64,000 bases of DNA, from NCBI GenBank assembly GCA_964389755.1, contig CAYMEW010000001.1, forward strand, positions 134,848-198,847. Reading direction: 5' to 3'. Made by a program: the position numbers and the translations under genes. Source of the stretch: JBBSUQ01 sp964389755. Lineage in GTDB: Bacteria; Bacteroidota; Bacteroidia; Flavobacteriales_D; Crocinitomicaceae. Position 1 is the first letter of the stretch. Each line of letters opens with the position of its first letter. Positions 35,504-43,317 of the stretch are shown here, piece by piece. The notes beneath the pieces were generated by a model. It was not told where the DNA came from, made no database searches, and was given only the letters and a program-made list of their open reading frames with translations.

Positions 35504-36835
35504 TTAGAGCCCGAGCAATATTTCATGCGGATCGCGCCCTCCGAAGAGTATGCGTTCCGGGTTTTCGAGCATTTCTTTTACTTTCACGAGGAAACTCACG
35601 GATTCTTTTCCGTCAATCACCCGGTGGTCATATGAAAGCGCGAGGTACATCATCGGGCGGATCTCCACTTTTCCGTCGATGGCAACCGGGCGTTCCACGA
35701 TGTTGTGCATCCCCAGGATCGCGGATTGCGGCGGGTTGATGATCGGAGTGGACATCATCGAACCAAATACTCCCCCGTTGGTAATTGTAAAGGTTCCACC
35801 AGTCATTTCATCCGGCGTGATCTTTCCGTCACGTGCTTTGATCGCGAGGCGCTTGATCTCCGATTCGATCTCGGCCAGCGACATTTGTTCGGCATTGCGA
35901 ATTACGGGCACCATCAGTCCTTTCGGAGAAGAAACGGCGATCCCGATATCCGCGTAATCGTGGAAGATCATTTCTTTGCCATCGATCTGCGAGTTGACTG
36001 CCGGGAAGACGTTAAGTGCTTCGGTAACGGCCTTCGTGAAGAAAGACATAAAACCGAGGTTCACTTCGTGGTGTTTTGCGAATTTCTCTTTGTATTTCGT
36101 ACGCAGGTCCATGATCGGCTTCATATCCACTTCGTTGAAGGTGGTGAGCATGGCCGTTTCGTTCTTCACCGATACAAGCCGTTCTGCGATCTTGCGTCGG
36201 AGCATGGACATTTTCTCACGTTTCTGATCACGTGTTCCACCCCAGCCTGAAGCCGCTTCGCTGTCAAAACCTCCGGACATCGCTGCCAAAACATCCTGTT
36301 TGGTGATGCGCCCGTCCTTTCCGGTAGCCTTTATTTGTCCCGGCTTTACACCGTTCTCTTTCATGAGTTTATCAGCTGCCACGGACGGTGTGCCACTCGC
36401 GTAGGTCTTTTTATCATTTACCGGTCCGGGACTCGGTTTTTTATCCTCCGGTGTCTCTTTTTCGGATTTATCGGACTTTTCAACCGTTTTTTCCTCTTTC
36501 TCCGGTTTTTCAGCTTTATCTTCTTTGTTTTCGTCCGCTTTTTCGCTTTTCTGCTTGTCTTTTCCCGAATCGCTGTCCGATCCTCCCGGTTTTTCAGCCG
36601 AGGTATCGATCAGGCAAACGACCTGTCCGACTTTTACCGTATCACCCTCTTCGGCTTTCAGTGTTACAACACCGCTTTCCTCTGCGGGCAACTCCAGTGT
36701 CGCTTTATCGGAATCCACTTCGGCAATGGCCTGGTCCTTTTCAACGTAATCGCCATCCGCCACCAGCCAGGTTGCAATTTCTACTTCTGATATGGATTCT
36801 CCCGGACTGGGAACTTTCATTTCTATTACGGACAT
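35504..36835 (-). CDS. odhB: 2-oxoglutarate dehydrogenase E2, dihydrolipoyl succinyltransferase
   Basis: The E2 core of the 2-oxoglutarate dehydrogenase complex, transferring succinyl groups to CoA in the TCA cycle. Domains: lipoyl (1-76, lipoyl-Lys44 in DSDKATLE), linker (about 78-142), peripheral-subunit-binding (about 145-180, PSVAADKLMKENGV...GRITKQDVL) and catalytic (about 205-443, HxxxDG with H404 and D408 in SYDHRVIDGK). The linker is unusual: instead of the common Ala/Pro-rich hinge it is a Lys/Glu/Asp/Ser run. It lies 17 bp after odhA in the same operon, with a terminator at its end. Confidence 0.96.
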   Translation of the reverse strand: MSVIEMKVPSPGESISEVEIATWLVADGDYVEKDQAIAEVDSDKATLELPAEESGVVTLKAEEGDTVKVGQVVCLIDTSAEKPGGSDSDSGKDKQKSEKADENKEDKAEKPEKEEKTVEKSDKSEKETPEDKKPSPGPVNDKKTYASGTPSVAADKLMKENGVKPGQIKATGKDGRITKQDVLAAMSGGFDSEAASGWGGTRDQKREKMSMLRRKIAERLVSVKNETAMLTTFNEVDMKPIMDLRTKYKEKFAKHHEVNLGFMSFFTKAVTEALNVFPAVNSQIDGKEMIFHDYADIGIAVSSPKGLMVPVIRNAEQMSLAEIESEIKRLAIKARDGKITPDEMTGGTFTITNGGVFGSMMSTPIINPPQSAILGMHNIVERPVAIDGKVEIRPMMYLALSYDHRVIDGKESVSFLVKVKEMLENPERILFGGRDPHEILLGL

Positions 36836-36852
36836 GGTATCTTATTTTAAGT

Positions 36853-39591
36853 TTACTGTTCTTGTTTTTCCTTTACACTGGCATATTGAAACAGGTCTGA
36901 GAAGAGTTTGTTCAGCCTGCGTTTGTGCAGGTCGTGCGATCCTTCGGCAGCTGCTGCGCTTGCTTTGCGGTGAATCCCGATGAACGGAATGTGGCGCAAC
37001 TGCATGGCCATGTACTGCCAGGCTCCCATATTCGCAGGTTCTTCCTGTGCCCAGATAATGTGTTTGGCATTTTTGTACTTGTCTACAATGGCTTCGATCT
37101 GAGTTTGCGGGAGCGGGTAAAGCTGTTCCACACGTACGAAAGCCATATTTTCCACGCCCATATCTTCTGCACGCGCAATCATTTCATAATAGAATTTACC
37201 GCTACAAAATACGAGGGTATCGGTTTTCTTTACGTCTCCTTTCGGGTCGTCGATCACTTCGCGGAATGTTCCTTCTGCCATTTCTTCCAGCGAGGAAACG
37301 GCTTTCGGATAACGCAGCAGCATTTTCGGGGAGAATACGACAAGCGGCTTGCGGAAATCGCGCAGTAACTGGCGGCGGAGCAAGTGGAAATGGTTCGCCG
37401 GAGTGGATGTATTCACTACCTGGATGTTATAATCGGCAGCCTGTTGCAGGAAGCGTTCCATGCGACCGGAAGAGTGTTCGGCACCCTGTCCTTCATATCC
37501 GTGCGGAAGCAGCAGCACCAGTCCGCTTTGAGTAGACCATTTGTCTTCGCCGGCGGTGATAAACTGATCGACCATGATCTGCGCACCGTTGAAGAAGTCT
37601 CCGAACTGTGCTTCCCAGATGGTCAGTCCTTTCGGCATGGCCAGGGAATAGCCGTATTCGAAGCCGAGCACAGCATATTCGGAAAGCAGGGAATTGTAGA
37701 TCGAGAAGTGTGCCTGTCCTTCGCTGAGGCGGTTGAGTGTTACGATCTCCTCTTCATTGTCCTCGGTCTTCACGACTGCGTGGCGGTGCGAAAAGGTTCC
37801 GCGTTCGACGTCCTGCCCGGAAATACGTACCGGGAAGCCCTCATCGAGCAGCGTGGCATACGCGAGCATTTCAGCACTTCCCCAGTCGAGTTCGTCGCCG
37901 GTGATCGCTTTATAACGGTCGTCGAAGATCTTGGAGATCTTGCGGAAATATTTTTTCCCTTCCGGAAGTGTTGCGAGTTTTTTACCGAGGTCGAGGAGTT
38001 TCGCTTTGGAAACACCGGTTTGCGGTGACTCTTCGAAATCTTCGGGTTGGCTGTGTCGGAATCCTTCCCAGGTATTGCTCAGGAAGTCCCACACGATCGC
38101 CTTGTCTTTTTTCTGTGCCGCTTCGAATTCCTTGTCGAGGAAATCTCCGTATTCCTCATCGTAATTTTTGGCGTCGTCCTTTGTGAAAACGTCGTCGTTG
38201 AAAAGCTGGTCGGAATAGATCTCTTTCGGATTCTTATGTTTCGCAATGAGGTTATACAGGTGCGGCTGCGTAAATTTCGGTTCGTCTCCTTCGTTGTGCC
38301 CGTATTTGCGGTAACACAAGAGGTCGATGAAAACGTCGCGGTGGAAATGCTGACGGTATTCCATGGCGATCTCGATGGTTTGTACCACGGCCTCCACATC
38401 GTCTCCGTTTACGTGGAAAACGGGGCTGAGTGTTGTTTTCGCAACATCGGTACAGTAAGTCGAAGAGCGCCCGTCGAGGTAATTGGTCGTAAAACCGACC
38501 TGGTTGTTCACGACGATGTGCACGGTTCCTCCCACGCGGTAGCCGTCGAGCTGCGCCATCTGGATCACTTCATAAACCACACCCTGACCGGCGATTGCCG
38601 CATCTCCGTGGATCATGACGGTACAGACCTTATTTTCTTCGTTTTCGTATTTCTGATCGAGTTTCGCACGGGCGATTCCGAGTACTACCGGATCCACCGC
38701 TTCGAGGTGCGAGGGATTGGGTGCGAGCGTCAGGCCGACGTCTTTCCCGTCTTTGGTCTGAATGTGCGAGGTAAATCCCTGGTGATACTTTACGTCTCCG
38801 TCAAAGGAATCGTCGAAGTCAAATTCTTTTCCTTCAAACTCCGAGAAAATGTCGCGGGGACGTTTATTGAAAATATTGGTAAGCGTATTGAGGCGTCCGC
38901 GGTGTGCCATTCCCATTACGAAGTATTCTACCCCGAGTGCGGAACCTTTGTGAATAAGCGTGTCGAGTGCCGGGATAAGCGATTCTCCTCCCTCGATGGA
39001 GAAGCGTTTCTGCCCCACGAATTTTTTCCCCAGAAAAGACTCAAAGTTGGAAGCCTGAGCCAGTTTTTGGTAGATCGAAACCTTTCGGTCCCTGTCAAAC
39101 TTGGGGCGATTCTTCAGTTCGATCTTATTCTTGAACCAGTCACGGCGATCCGGTTCACGCATGTACATGAACTCGATCCCGATGGACTGACAGTAGGTTT
39201 CCTGCAAGTGATCGATGATCTCCTGAAGTGTTACCGGACCGATGCCAATTTCATCTCCTGCCTGGAAAACCGTTTGCAGGTCGCTTTCCTCGAGGCCGAA
39301 GTTTTCGATGTCGAGCGTCGGGGAGTATTTGCGGCGTTCGCGAACAGGGTTTGTTTTGGTAAACAGGTGCCCGCGACTGCGATAGCCGTTTATGAGGTTA
39401 ATTACGCGAAATTCTTTCTGGAAATTCTCGGGAACTGCTGCCCCTTCTTCGTAGTTGGTTTTGGCGAAATCAAAGCCTTCGAAAAACTTTTGCCAGCCGA
39501 GGTCCACGCTGTCGGGATCCTCACTGTACATTTTGTATAAATGGTCAATGGCGTTTACATCCGCATTGCCAACATAAGAAACTTTATCCAT
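36853..39591 (-). CDS. odhA: 2-oxoglutarate dehydrogenase E1 component
   Basis: Thiamine-diphosphate enzyme that decarboxylates 2-oxoglutarate in the TCA cycle. About 912 residues from ATG 39591 (MDKVSYVGNADVNAIDHLY). The frame extends 10 codons more, but that start overlaps the promoter element at 39619-39626. Motifs: the N-terminal DLGWQKFFEGF, RGHLFTKTNPV, GMAHRGRLNTL, the ThDP-binding GDAAIAGQGVVYE and the C-terminal LLLPHGYEGQGAEHSS. Full length for the family. odhB follows; E3 (lipoamide dehydrogenase) is not in the window. Confidence 0.97.
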   Translation of the reverse strand: MDKVSYVGNADVNAIDHLYKMYSEDPDSVDLGWQKFFEGFDFAKTNYEEGAAVPENFQKEFRVINLINGYRSRGHLFTKTNPVRERRKYSPTLDIENFGLEESDLQTVFQAGDEIGIGPVTLQEIIDHLQETYCQSIGIEFMYMREPDRRDWFKNKIELKNRPKFDRDRKVSIYQKLAQASNFESFLGKKFVGQKRFSIEGGESLIPALDTLIHKGSALGVEYFVMGMAHRGRLNTLTNIFNKRPRDIFSEFEGKEFDFDDSFDGDVKYHQGFTSHIQTKDGKDVGLTLAPNPSHLEAVDPVVLGIARAKLDQKYENEENKVCTVMIHGDAAIAGQGVVYEVIQMAQLDGYRVGGTVHIVVNNQVGFTTNYLDGRSSTYCTDVAKTTLSPVFHVNGDDVEAVVQTIEIAMEYRQHFHRDVFIDLLCYRKYGHNEGDEPKFTQPHLYNLIAKHKNPKEIYSDQLFNDDVFTKDDAKNYDEEYGDFLDKEFEAAQKKDKAIVWDFLSNTWEGFRHSQPEDFEESPQTGVSKAKLLDLGKKLATLPEGKKYFRKISKIFDDRYKAITGDELDWGSAEMLAYATLLDEGFPVRISGQDVERGTFSHRHAVVKTEDNEEEIVTLNRLSEGQAHFSIYNSLLSEYAVLGFEYGYSLAMPKGLTIWEAQFGDFFNGAQIMVDQFITAGEDKWSTQSGLVLLLPHGYEGQGAEHSSGRMERFLQQAADYNIQVVNTSTPANHFHLLRRQLLRDFRKPLVVFSPKMLLRYPKAVSSLEEMAEGTFREVIDDPKGDVKKTDTLVFCSGKFYYEMIARAEDMGVENMAFVRVEQLYPLPQTQIEAIVDKYKNAKHIIWAQEEPANMGAWQYMAMQLRHIPFIGIHRKASAAAAEGSHDLHKRRLNKLFSDLFQYASVKEKQEQ

Positions 39592-39618
39592 GTCAATTTG
39601 TGCACATTTATGGAAGTA

Positions 39619-39626
39619 CAAAGTTA
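39619..39626 (-). promoter_or_regulatory. Bacteroidota -7 promoter element of odhA-odhB
   Basis: TAACTTTG on the minus strand, exact match to TAnnTTTG, 28 bp before the chosen odhA start; it overlaps the farthest in-frame start. Confidence 0.65.
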
Positions 39627-39753
39627 TATAAATTGTAGTTACCGCTGTGCGCAGCCGGGGAAAAAGTACAGGCCATTGTTAAATCCTTAACCGATCATTT
39701 TGCGGATCGTTTCAGCTATGCGCGGGAATTTCAAAAAATCCTACTTTCGTACC

Positions 39754-40209
39754 ATGAAGAAAAGCCTTGTTCTGACAATCCTCCTGCTTTCGGTCGTTTC
39801 CCTGGCCGGCTGTGACGCCCGTAAACTACACCGCGAACCGTTATCCGGTTTCCGGGGCGACTGGATAATACGCGGCAACGGGTTCTACGACGGTGTGATG
39901 ATCCGCATCGCAGGGAATAAAGATGATCAATTGAAAGGAACGATCATTGGCCTGAATGACAACAAATTCGTTCGTTTTTTCTGTGATTCCGGAAGCGTGT
40001 TGATCAACCGGATCTCGCGTGTGTCGAATACGGAATTCACCTTGTCCGAACACAAAGTGGGCAAAGCGCTTTTCGATGCTTACGGACTGGAAACGTCCAC
40101 GGAGTTCTACGCGGAGTTTACAGATCGCAATACCATCGGGCTCGCCGGAAACCGCAATCACAAAGGAACTTATGCAACGCGTTTGGAGCGGGTTATTACG
40201 GCTGATTAA
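39754..40209 (+). CDS. Lipoprotein of unknown function
   Basis: 151 residues from ATG 39754 (MKKSLVLTILLLSVVSLAGC), with a lipobox LAGC and Cys20 as the likely lipidation site; the frame is open 18 codons upstream without signal character. The rest (WIIRGNGFYDGVMIRIAGNKDDQLKGTIIGLND...) is beta-rich and soluble, with no motif I recognise. A near-consensus -7 element TACTTTCG lies at 39742-39749, which would give a very short leader. Divergent from odhA, convergent with the next lipoprotein. Confidence 0.75.
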   Translation: MKKSLVLTILLLSVVSLAGCDARKLHREPLSGFRGDWIIRGNGFYDGVMIRIAGNKDDQLKGTIIGLNDNKFVRFFCDSGSVLINRISRVSNTEFTLSEHKVGKALFDAYGLETSTEFYAEFTDRNTIGLAGNRNHKGTYATRLERVITAD

Positions 40210-40214
40210 TTCAC

Positions 40215-40415
40215 TTACCGGTTGTGCAGGTCGGCTGTGTCGAGCGTGTTGTCCCGGTGCATGGTGTCCTGTCGTTCCTTCAGATCCTCATCTCCTTTTT
40301 CATGAAGCGCATCTTTGTCATGTCCGTAAGAATCGTTCTGACATGATCCGAGCATAGCTGTCGAGAACAGTGTTCCGATCACGAGGAGGCGTACATTGGA
40401 TACATACTTTTTCAT
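40215..40415 (-). CDS. Small lipoprotein, 66 residues
   Basis: Begins with a lipoprotein signal (MKKYVSNVRLLVIGTLFSTAMLGSC), Cys25 being the likely lipid site. The mature part is about 40 residues, all polar and rich in Asp, His and Lys (DSYGHDKDALHEKGDEDLKE...). Resembles the small disordered lipoprotein encoded just upstream (40454-40675), with which it probably forms an operon. Function unknown. Confidence 0.65.
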   Translation of the reverse strand: MKKYVSNVRLLVIGTLFSTAMLGSCQNDSYGHDKDALHEKGDEDLKERQDTMHRDNTLDTADLHNR

Positions 40416-40453
40416 AGCGTCTGTTTTTATATGTCTAAAGTTTAAATTGCCGA

Positions 40454-40675
40454 TCAGGGTGTTTCTGTGTTGGCATTATCCTGATCAATGCGAACGGTGT
40501 CATCGTTAGTCGGGTTCACAGGCTGATATTCGTTTTCTTCTGTTCGTCCGGGTGTTGCATCTTGTCCTGCCGGCGTTTTTTCATTATTGAACGCATCTTC
40601 GTTACAACTTCCCAATGAAACGCCAAGTGCGAACCCTGCTAACAGGAGTGCGAAATTGAAATGTCTTTTTCTCAT
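40454..40675 (-). CDS. Small lipoprotein, 73 residues
   Basis: From ATG 40675 (MRKRHFNFALLLAGFALGVSLGSC) with lipobox LGSC; an in-frame ATG 28 codons earlier adds a Cys/His-rich tail unlike a signal. The mature part is short, acidic and disordered (NEDAFNNEKTPAGQDATPG..., ending NTETP). Same plan as the neighbouring 66-residue lipoprotein, and together with the hydrophilin-like gene beyond it, it marks a patch of small polar proteins. Function unknown. Confidence 0.65.
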   Translation of the reverse strand: MRKRHFNFALLLAGFALGVSLGSCNEDAFNNEKTPAGQDATPGRTEENEYQPVNPTNDDTVRIDQDNANTETP

Positions 40676-41062
40676 GTCGTTTTTACTTTTGGTCCGAAAA
40701 TACGGGCAGAAGTCATGCCAGCGCTGAAACCGGTAATTTATACAGTGATTGGCTGACACGCGGAGGAATGCACGAAACGCTTTTGAGTATCTATTTCCTC
40801 ACTTTCGACAGTTGGGGTGGTAATTCAGGTATCGTCCTGCGCTGTTTACTTTCGAAACGCTTCATAATGCATGTTCGCCAGCACTCTTTCCGGTGACTTC
40901 TCTCGCAAGGGACAGTTTTGGGGTAATTAATCAAACGCTTTGAGCAAGAATGTCCTCAGCATAATCTCCATGCCAATTCCCCAAACCCTCTGATAGCAAG
41001 GCCTGGCACAATTGGCTCTTAAATTGCTCTTAATTTTTTAGTATTCACTTTAAAAAAGCATC
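40676..41062. promoter_or_regulatory. Intergenic region with three AAACGCTT copies
   Basis: 387 bp between the divergent small lipoprotein and the hydrophilin-like gene. AAACGCTT occurs at 40775-40782, 40855-40862 and 40933-40940, spaced about 80 bp apart; the first two share the 10-mer CGAAACGCTT. A tandem repeat lies at 41015-41035. No exact TAnnTTTG is seen for either gene. No plausible gene inside. Confidence 0.45.
41015..41035. repeat. Tandem direct repeat before the hydrophilin-like gene
   Basis: GCTCTTAAATT directly followed by GCTCTTAATT, 28 bp before the ATG at 41063. Position suits a regulator-binding site. Confidence 0.5.
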
Positions 41063-41431
41063 ATGAAAACATCAAACGAAAACAAAGGCCAGGAGAACAG
41101 GCCGACAGGAGACACAGGAGTACATGGAAACGTAAATCCGAAGCAGTCCTCTGACCAGCAAAATCGCGAGCAGTCGGCGCAGTCACAGGGAACGAATTCC
41201 TCGCAAAACCTGACCAGCGAAAGAGCACAACAAACCAACCCGCAGGGACAACGCGAACAACAAAAAGAACAATTTGAAGGACCGCAAAGTTCTGCACAGA
41301 CCAACCAGGCTGGTCGCGGAACTGAGAGCGGACATCGTGAGAACGATCCGAATCGCAACGAAGGAACGGGTGACCGTAAGTATCGCGGAAACATCGAAGA
41401 ATCGGAAGATCGCGATCAGAATAAGCGTTAA
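41063..41431 (+). CDS. Hydrophilin-like disordered protein
   Basis: 122 residues with no signal peptide, no membrane segment, no Cys and no Trp. It is dominated by Gln, Asn, Ser, Glu, Gly and Arg; I count 13 Gly (about 11%), above the usual hydrophilin threshold of 6%. Such proteins are typically disordered and are made under drying, salt or cold stress in bacteria and plants. A universal stress protein gene follows 167 bp downstream with its own promoter, and a terminator-like hairpin lies between (41473-41502). No homologous family is recognised, so the stress role is inferred from composition and neighbour only. Confidence 0.65.
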   Translation: MKTSNENKGQENRPTGDTGVHGNVNPKQSSDQQNREQSAQSQGTNSSQNLTSERAQQTNPQGQREQQKEQFEGPQSSAQTNQAGRGTESGHRENDPNRNEGTGDRKYRGNIEESEDRDQNKR

Positions 41432-41472
41432 TCCACTTATTTTCTCAAACACCATTGCAAAAACGTTGACCG

Positions 41473-41502
41473 GGCCGGATGAAAATCCGGCCTTGTTAGT
41501 TT
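41473..41502 (+). terminator. Terminator-like hairpin after the hydrophilin-like gene
   Basis: GGCCGGAT / ATCCGGCC, 8-bp perfect stem with a GAAA tetraloop, followed by a T-rich tract (TTGTTAGTTT). Confidence 0.65.
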
Positions 41503-41540
41503 GAGGTGAGTTCTGTTATACCTGAACCTGACGGGGATCA

Positions 41541-41571
41541 TTTGACGCTGCCCGCGACAACCGTAAGTTTG
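41541..41571 (+). promoter_or_regulatory. Bacteroidota promoter of the universal stress protein gene
   Basis: TTTG (41541-41544), a 19-bp spacer and TAAGTTTG (41564-41571): a full match to the phylum -33/-7 consensus, 26 bp before the ATG. Confidence 0.8.
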
Positions 41572-41597
41572 AATCATTCATAATAAAATAGCATACT

Positions 41598-42431
41598 ATG
41601 AAAACGATTCTCGTCCCAACCGATTTTTCGCCCGCTGCAAACAGTGCGATGCGCTATGCAGCCCAACTCGCTTTACGTACACGGGCCAAACTGATACTCT
41701 ACCATAGTTTCATGATCCCGACGGCCGTTGCCAACATCCCCACAGGGGCGCTGGCCATGGATGAACTTGAGCAGCACTCCATGCATCTGCTTAAAACCGC
41801 CGAGCGAAAACTCATCCGGAAATACGGCACAGGATTAAATATTGTTCGTAAATGCGGAGGCGGCCCTGCAGTCGATCTGATCCTGGAAGCTGCTGAAAAA
41901 CACAAAGCAGACCTGATCGTGATGGGTTTACAGGGTAAAAGTTTCCTGGTCGGGAAACTCCTTGGAAGTATTACCACGGCTGTAATCCGGAAATCAGGCG
42001 TACCGGTATTGAGCGTCGGACTTTACATGCGATTCCGCGAGCCGAAAAAGCTGGTTTTTGCGAGTGACGAACGTCTTGTTTCACCCCTTGTCTTTCGGCC
42101 TGTTGCCGAATTCGCATCCCTGTTCGATTCACACGTATACCTACTGAATGTTGCACTGTACCCGGAAGAGTTTTTAGAAGCACCGCATAAATTACCGGCC
42201 TATTCGAAATTACACGCGCCGCTGGATAAACTCGATCATTCTTTCCATTATGAGCAGGGAGAAGATATTCCGCAGGCAGTGAATCATTTTGTTCGCAAGA
42301 CCAAAAGCGATCTGCTCATCATGGTTCCGCACCGGCATTCTTTTTTAGGACGACTGCTAAATGAACCGGTAACCCGTCAAATGGCTTTCAAAACAAAAGT
42401 TCCGTTTCTGACGCTTCCGGACAGGCATTAA
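41598..42431 (+). CDS. Universal stress protein, two UspA domains
   Basis: 277 residues. The first UspA domain (about 1-143) starts MKTILVPTDFSPAANSAMRYA and ends with the ATP-binding signature GLQGKSFLVGKLLGSITTAV (G-x2-G-x9-G-S). The second domain (about 150-277) is more diverged: PHRHSFLGRLLNEPVTRQM takes the place of the signature and lacks the first glycine. Tandem Usp proteins bind ATP or act as stress regulators. The gene has a full promoter and its stop shares TTAA with the convergent gene at 42428. Confidence 0.9.
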   Translation: MKTILVPTDFSPAANSAMRYAAQLALRTRAKLILYHSFMIPTAVANIPTGALAMDELEQHSMHLLKTAERKLIRKYGTGLNIVRKCGGGPAVDLILEAAEKHKADLIVMGLQGKSFLVGKLLGSITTAVIRKSGVPVLSVGLYMRFREPKKLVFASDERLVSPLVFRPVAEFASLFDSHVYLLNVALYPEEFLEAPHKLPAYSKLHAPLDKLDHSFHYEQGEDIPQAVNHFVRKTKSDLLIMVPHRHSFLGRLLNEPVTRQMAFKTKVPFLTLPDRH

Positions 42432-43309
42432 TTCCCCTGGCGGTACTCTTTGTCGCGCTGACGGTCGGCGTCATTTGTTTCCACCGCCGGACATCCTTTG
42501 GCGCGTTTTTCAAAGAGGCGAATGAATTTGATGTGGAACATCACGGGCCAGTATCCGCTGGAATACCATCTGAGCGCCGGGTTAAAATTGTTCCATTCGT
42601 AAATTCCGACGATCGGTATCTGCAATCCGGGAATAATGTAGCTTCCGCGCTTCAGACGAAACCCAATCCCGAAGTCATAGTGGATCTGAGCCACGAAATT
42701 TTTATGGAAATACTGGGTTTCAGGTAATACCGGTGCTTCGTAATCCCGATTTTCAAGTACACGATAATCAAGATTGAGCCCGAGACCGTTGTCGATGAAC
42801 ACGCCTTTGGTAATGTTGAAATAGTTGTGCGCGGTAATGCGGCCGTAGGCATATCCGTTGTAATATTTACCCTGTCCCGTTTCAGAACTCAGGATATTTC
42901 CGGATGCATCCGTATAATCGATAATCGTTTGTTCGGTACCACCGAGCAGTTTGAAGCCAAGCCCCCAGTCGAAATAGGAAATAATGCGTTTTTTAAGTCC
43001 GAACTTCGGATTTCCCGGGGGAAAATGGGCCATACCCAGTTCTGCGAAGACCCCGATCCTACCCCCCGGATCATGCGTGTACCGGAAGCGATTCCCGTTC
43101 AGCAATACATCGGACTGGTATGTTTTATTGACCGAGCGTGTAAACTGGTACGTGGGCCCGAATGAGAATTGCAGCCCCGTATTACTGAGGTTGCGAAAGT
43201 CGCGCTTTCCGAACGCTTTTCGACGCGAATTGGGCGTCAGGTCGCGCTGTGCCAGTGTAGTTCCGGCAAAAATCAAACTCAGTGTGAGGCAAAAAACTGT
43301 TTTTAGCAT
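42428..43309 (-). CDS. Outer membrane beta-barrel-like protein
   Basis: 293 residues with a signal peptide (MLKTVFCLTLSLIFAGTTLAQ). The mature chain alternates polar and aromatic/hydrophobic residues in strand-like stretches (TGLQFSFGPTYQFTRSV, GRIGVFAELGMAHFP, YFDWGLGFKLLGG, VAQIHYDFGIGFRLKRG), the pattern of an outer membrane barrel. The last 25 residues are polar. It starts 8 bp after the kynurenine monooxygenase gene, so they share a transcript, but no functional link is obvious. The stop overlaps the convergent Usp gene in TTAA. Confidence 0.7.
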   Translation of the reverse strand: MLKTVFCLTLSLIFAGTTLAQRDLTPNSRRKAFGKRDFRNLSNTGLQFSFGPTYQFTRSVNKTYQSDVLLNGNRFRYTHDPGGRIGVFAELGMAHFPPGNPKFGLKKRIISYFDWGLGFKLLGGTEQTIIDYTDASGNILSSETGQGKYYNGYAYGRITAHNYFNITKGVFIDNGLGLNLDYRVLENRDYEAPVLPETQYFHKNFVAQIHYDFGIGFRLKRGSYIIPGLQIPIVGIYEWNNFNPALRWYSSGYWPVMFHIKFIRLFEKRAKGCPAVETNDADRQRDKEYRQGN

Positions 43310-43317
43310 CCTGTAAT

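Noticed and set aside
38047..39540. A 497-codon plus-strand open frame antisense to odhA
   Set aside because: It lies wholly inside the conserved odhA gene and reads as its shadow: no known motif, and the codon pattern of odhA explains the absence of stops. Other long antisense frames at 4330-4965, 19705-20577, 23242-24087 and 24946-25830 are rejected for the same reason.
22350..40944. AACGCTTTGAG shared by the hairpin region (22350-22360) and the hydrophilin control region (40934-40944)
   Set aside because: An 11-mer match across 64 kb is well within chance expectation.
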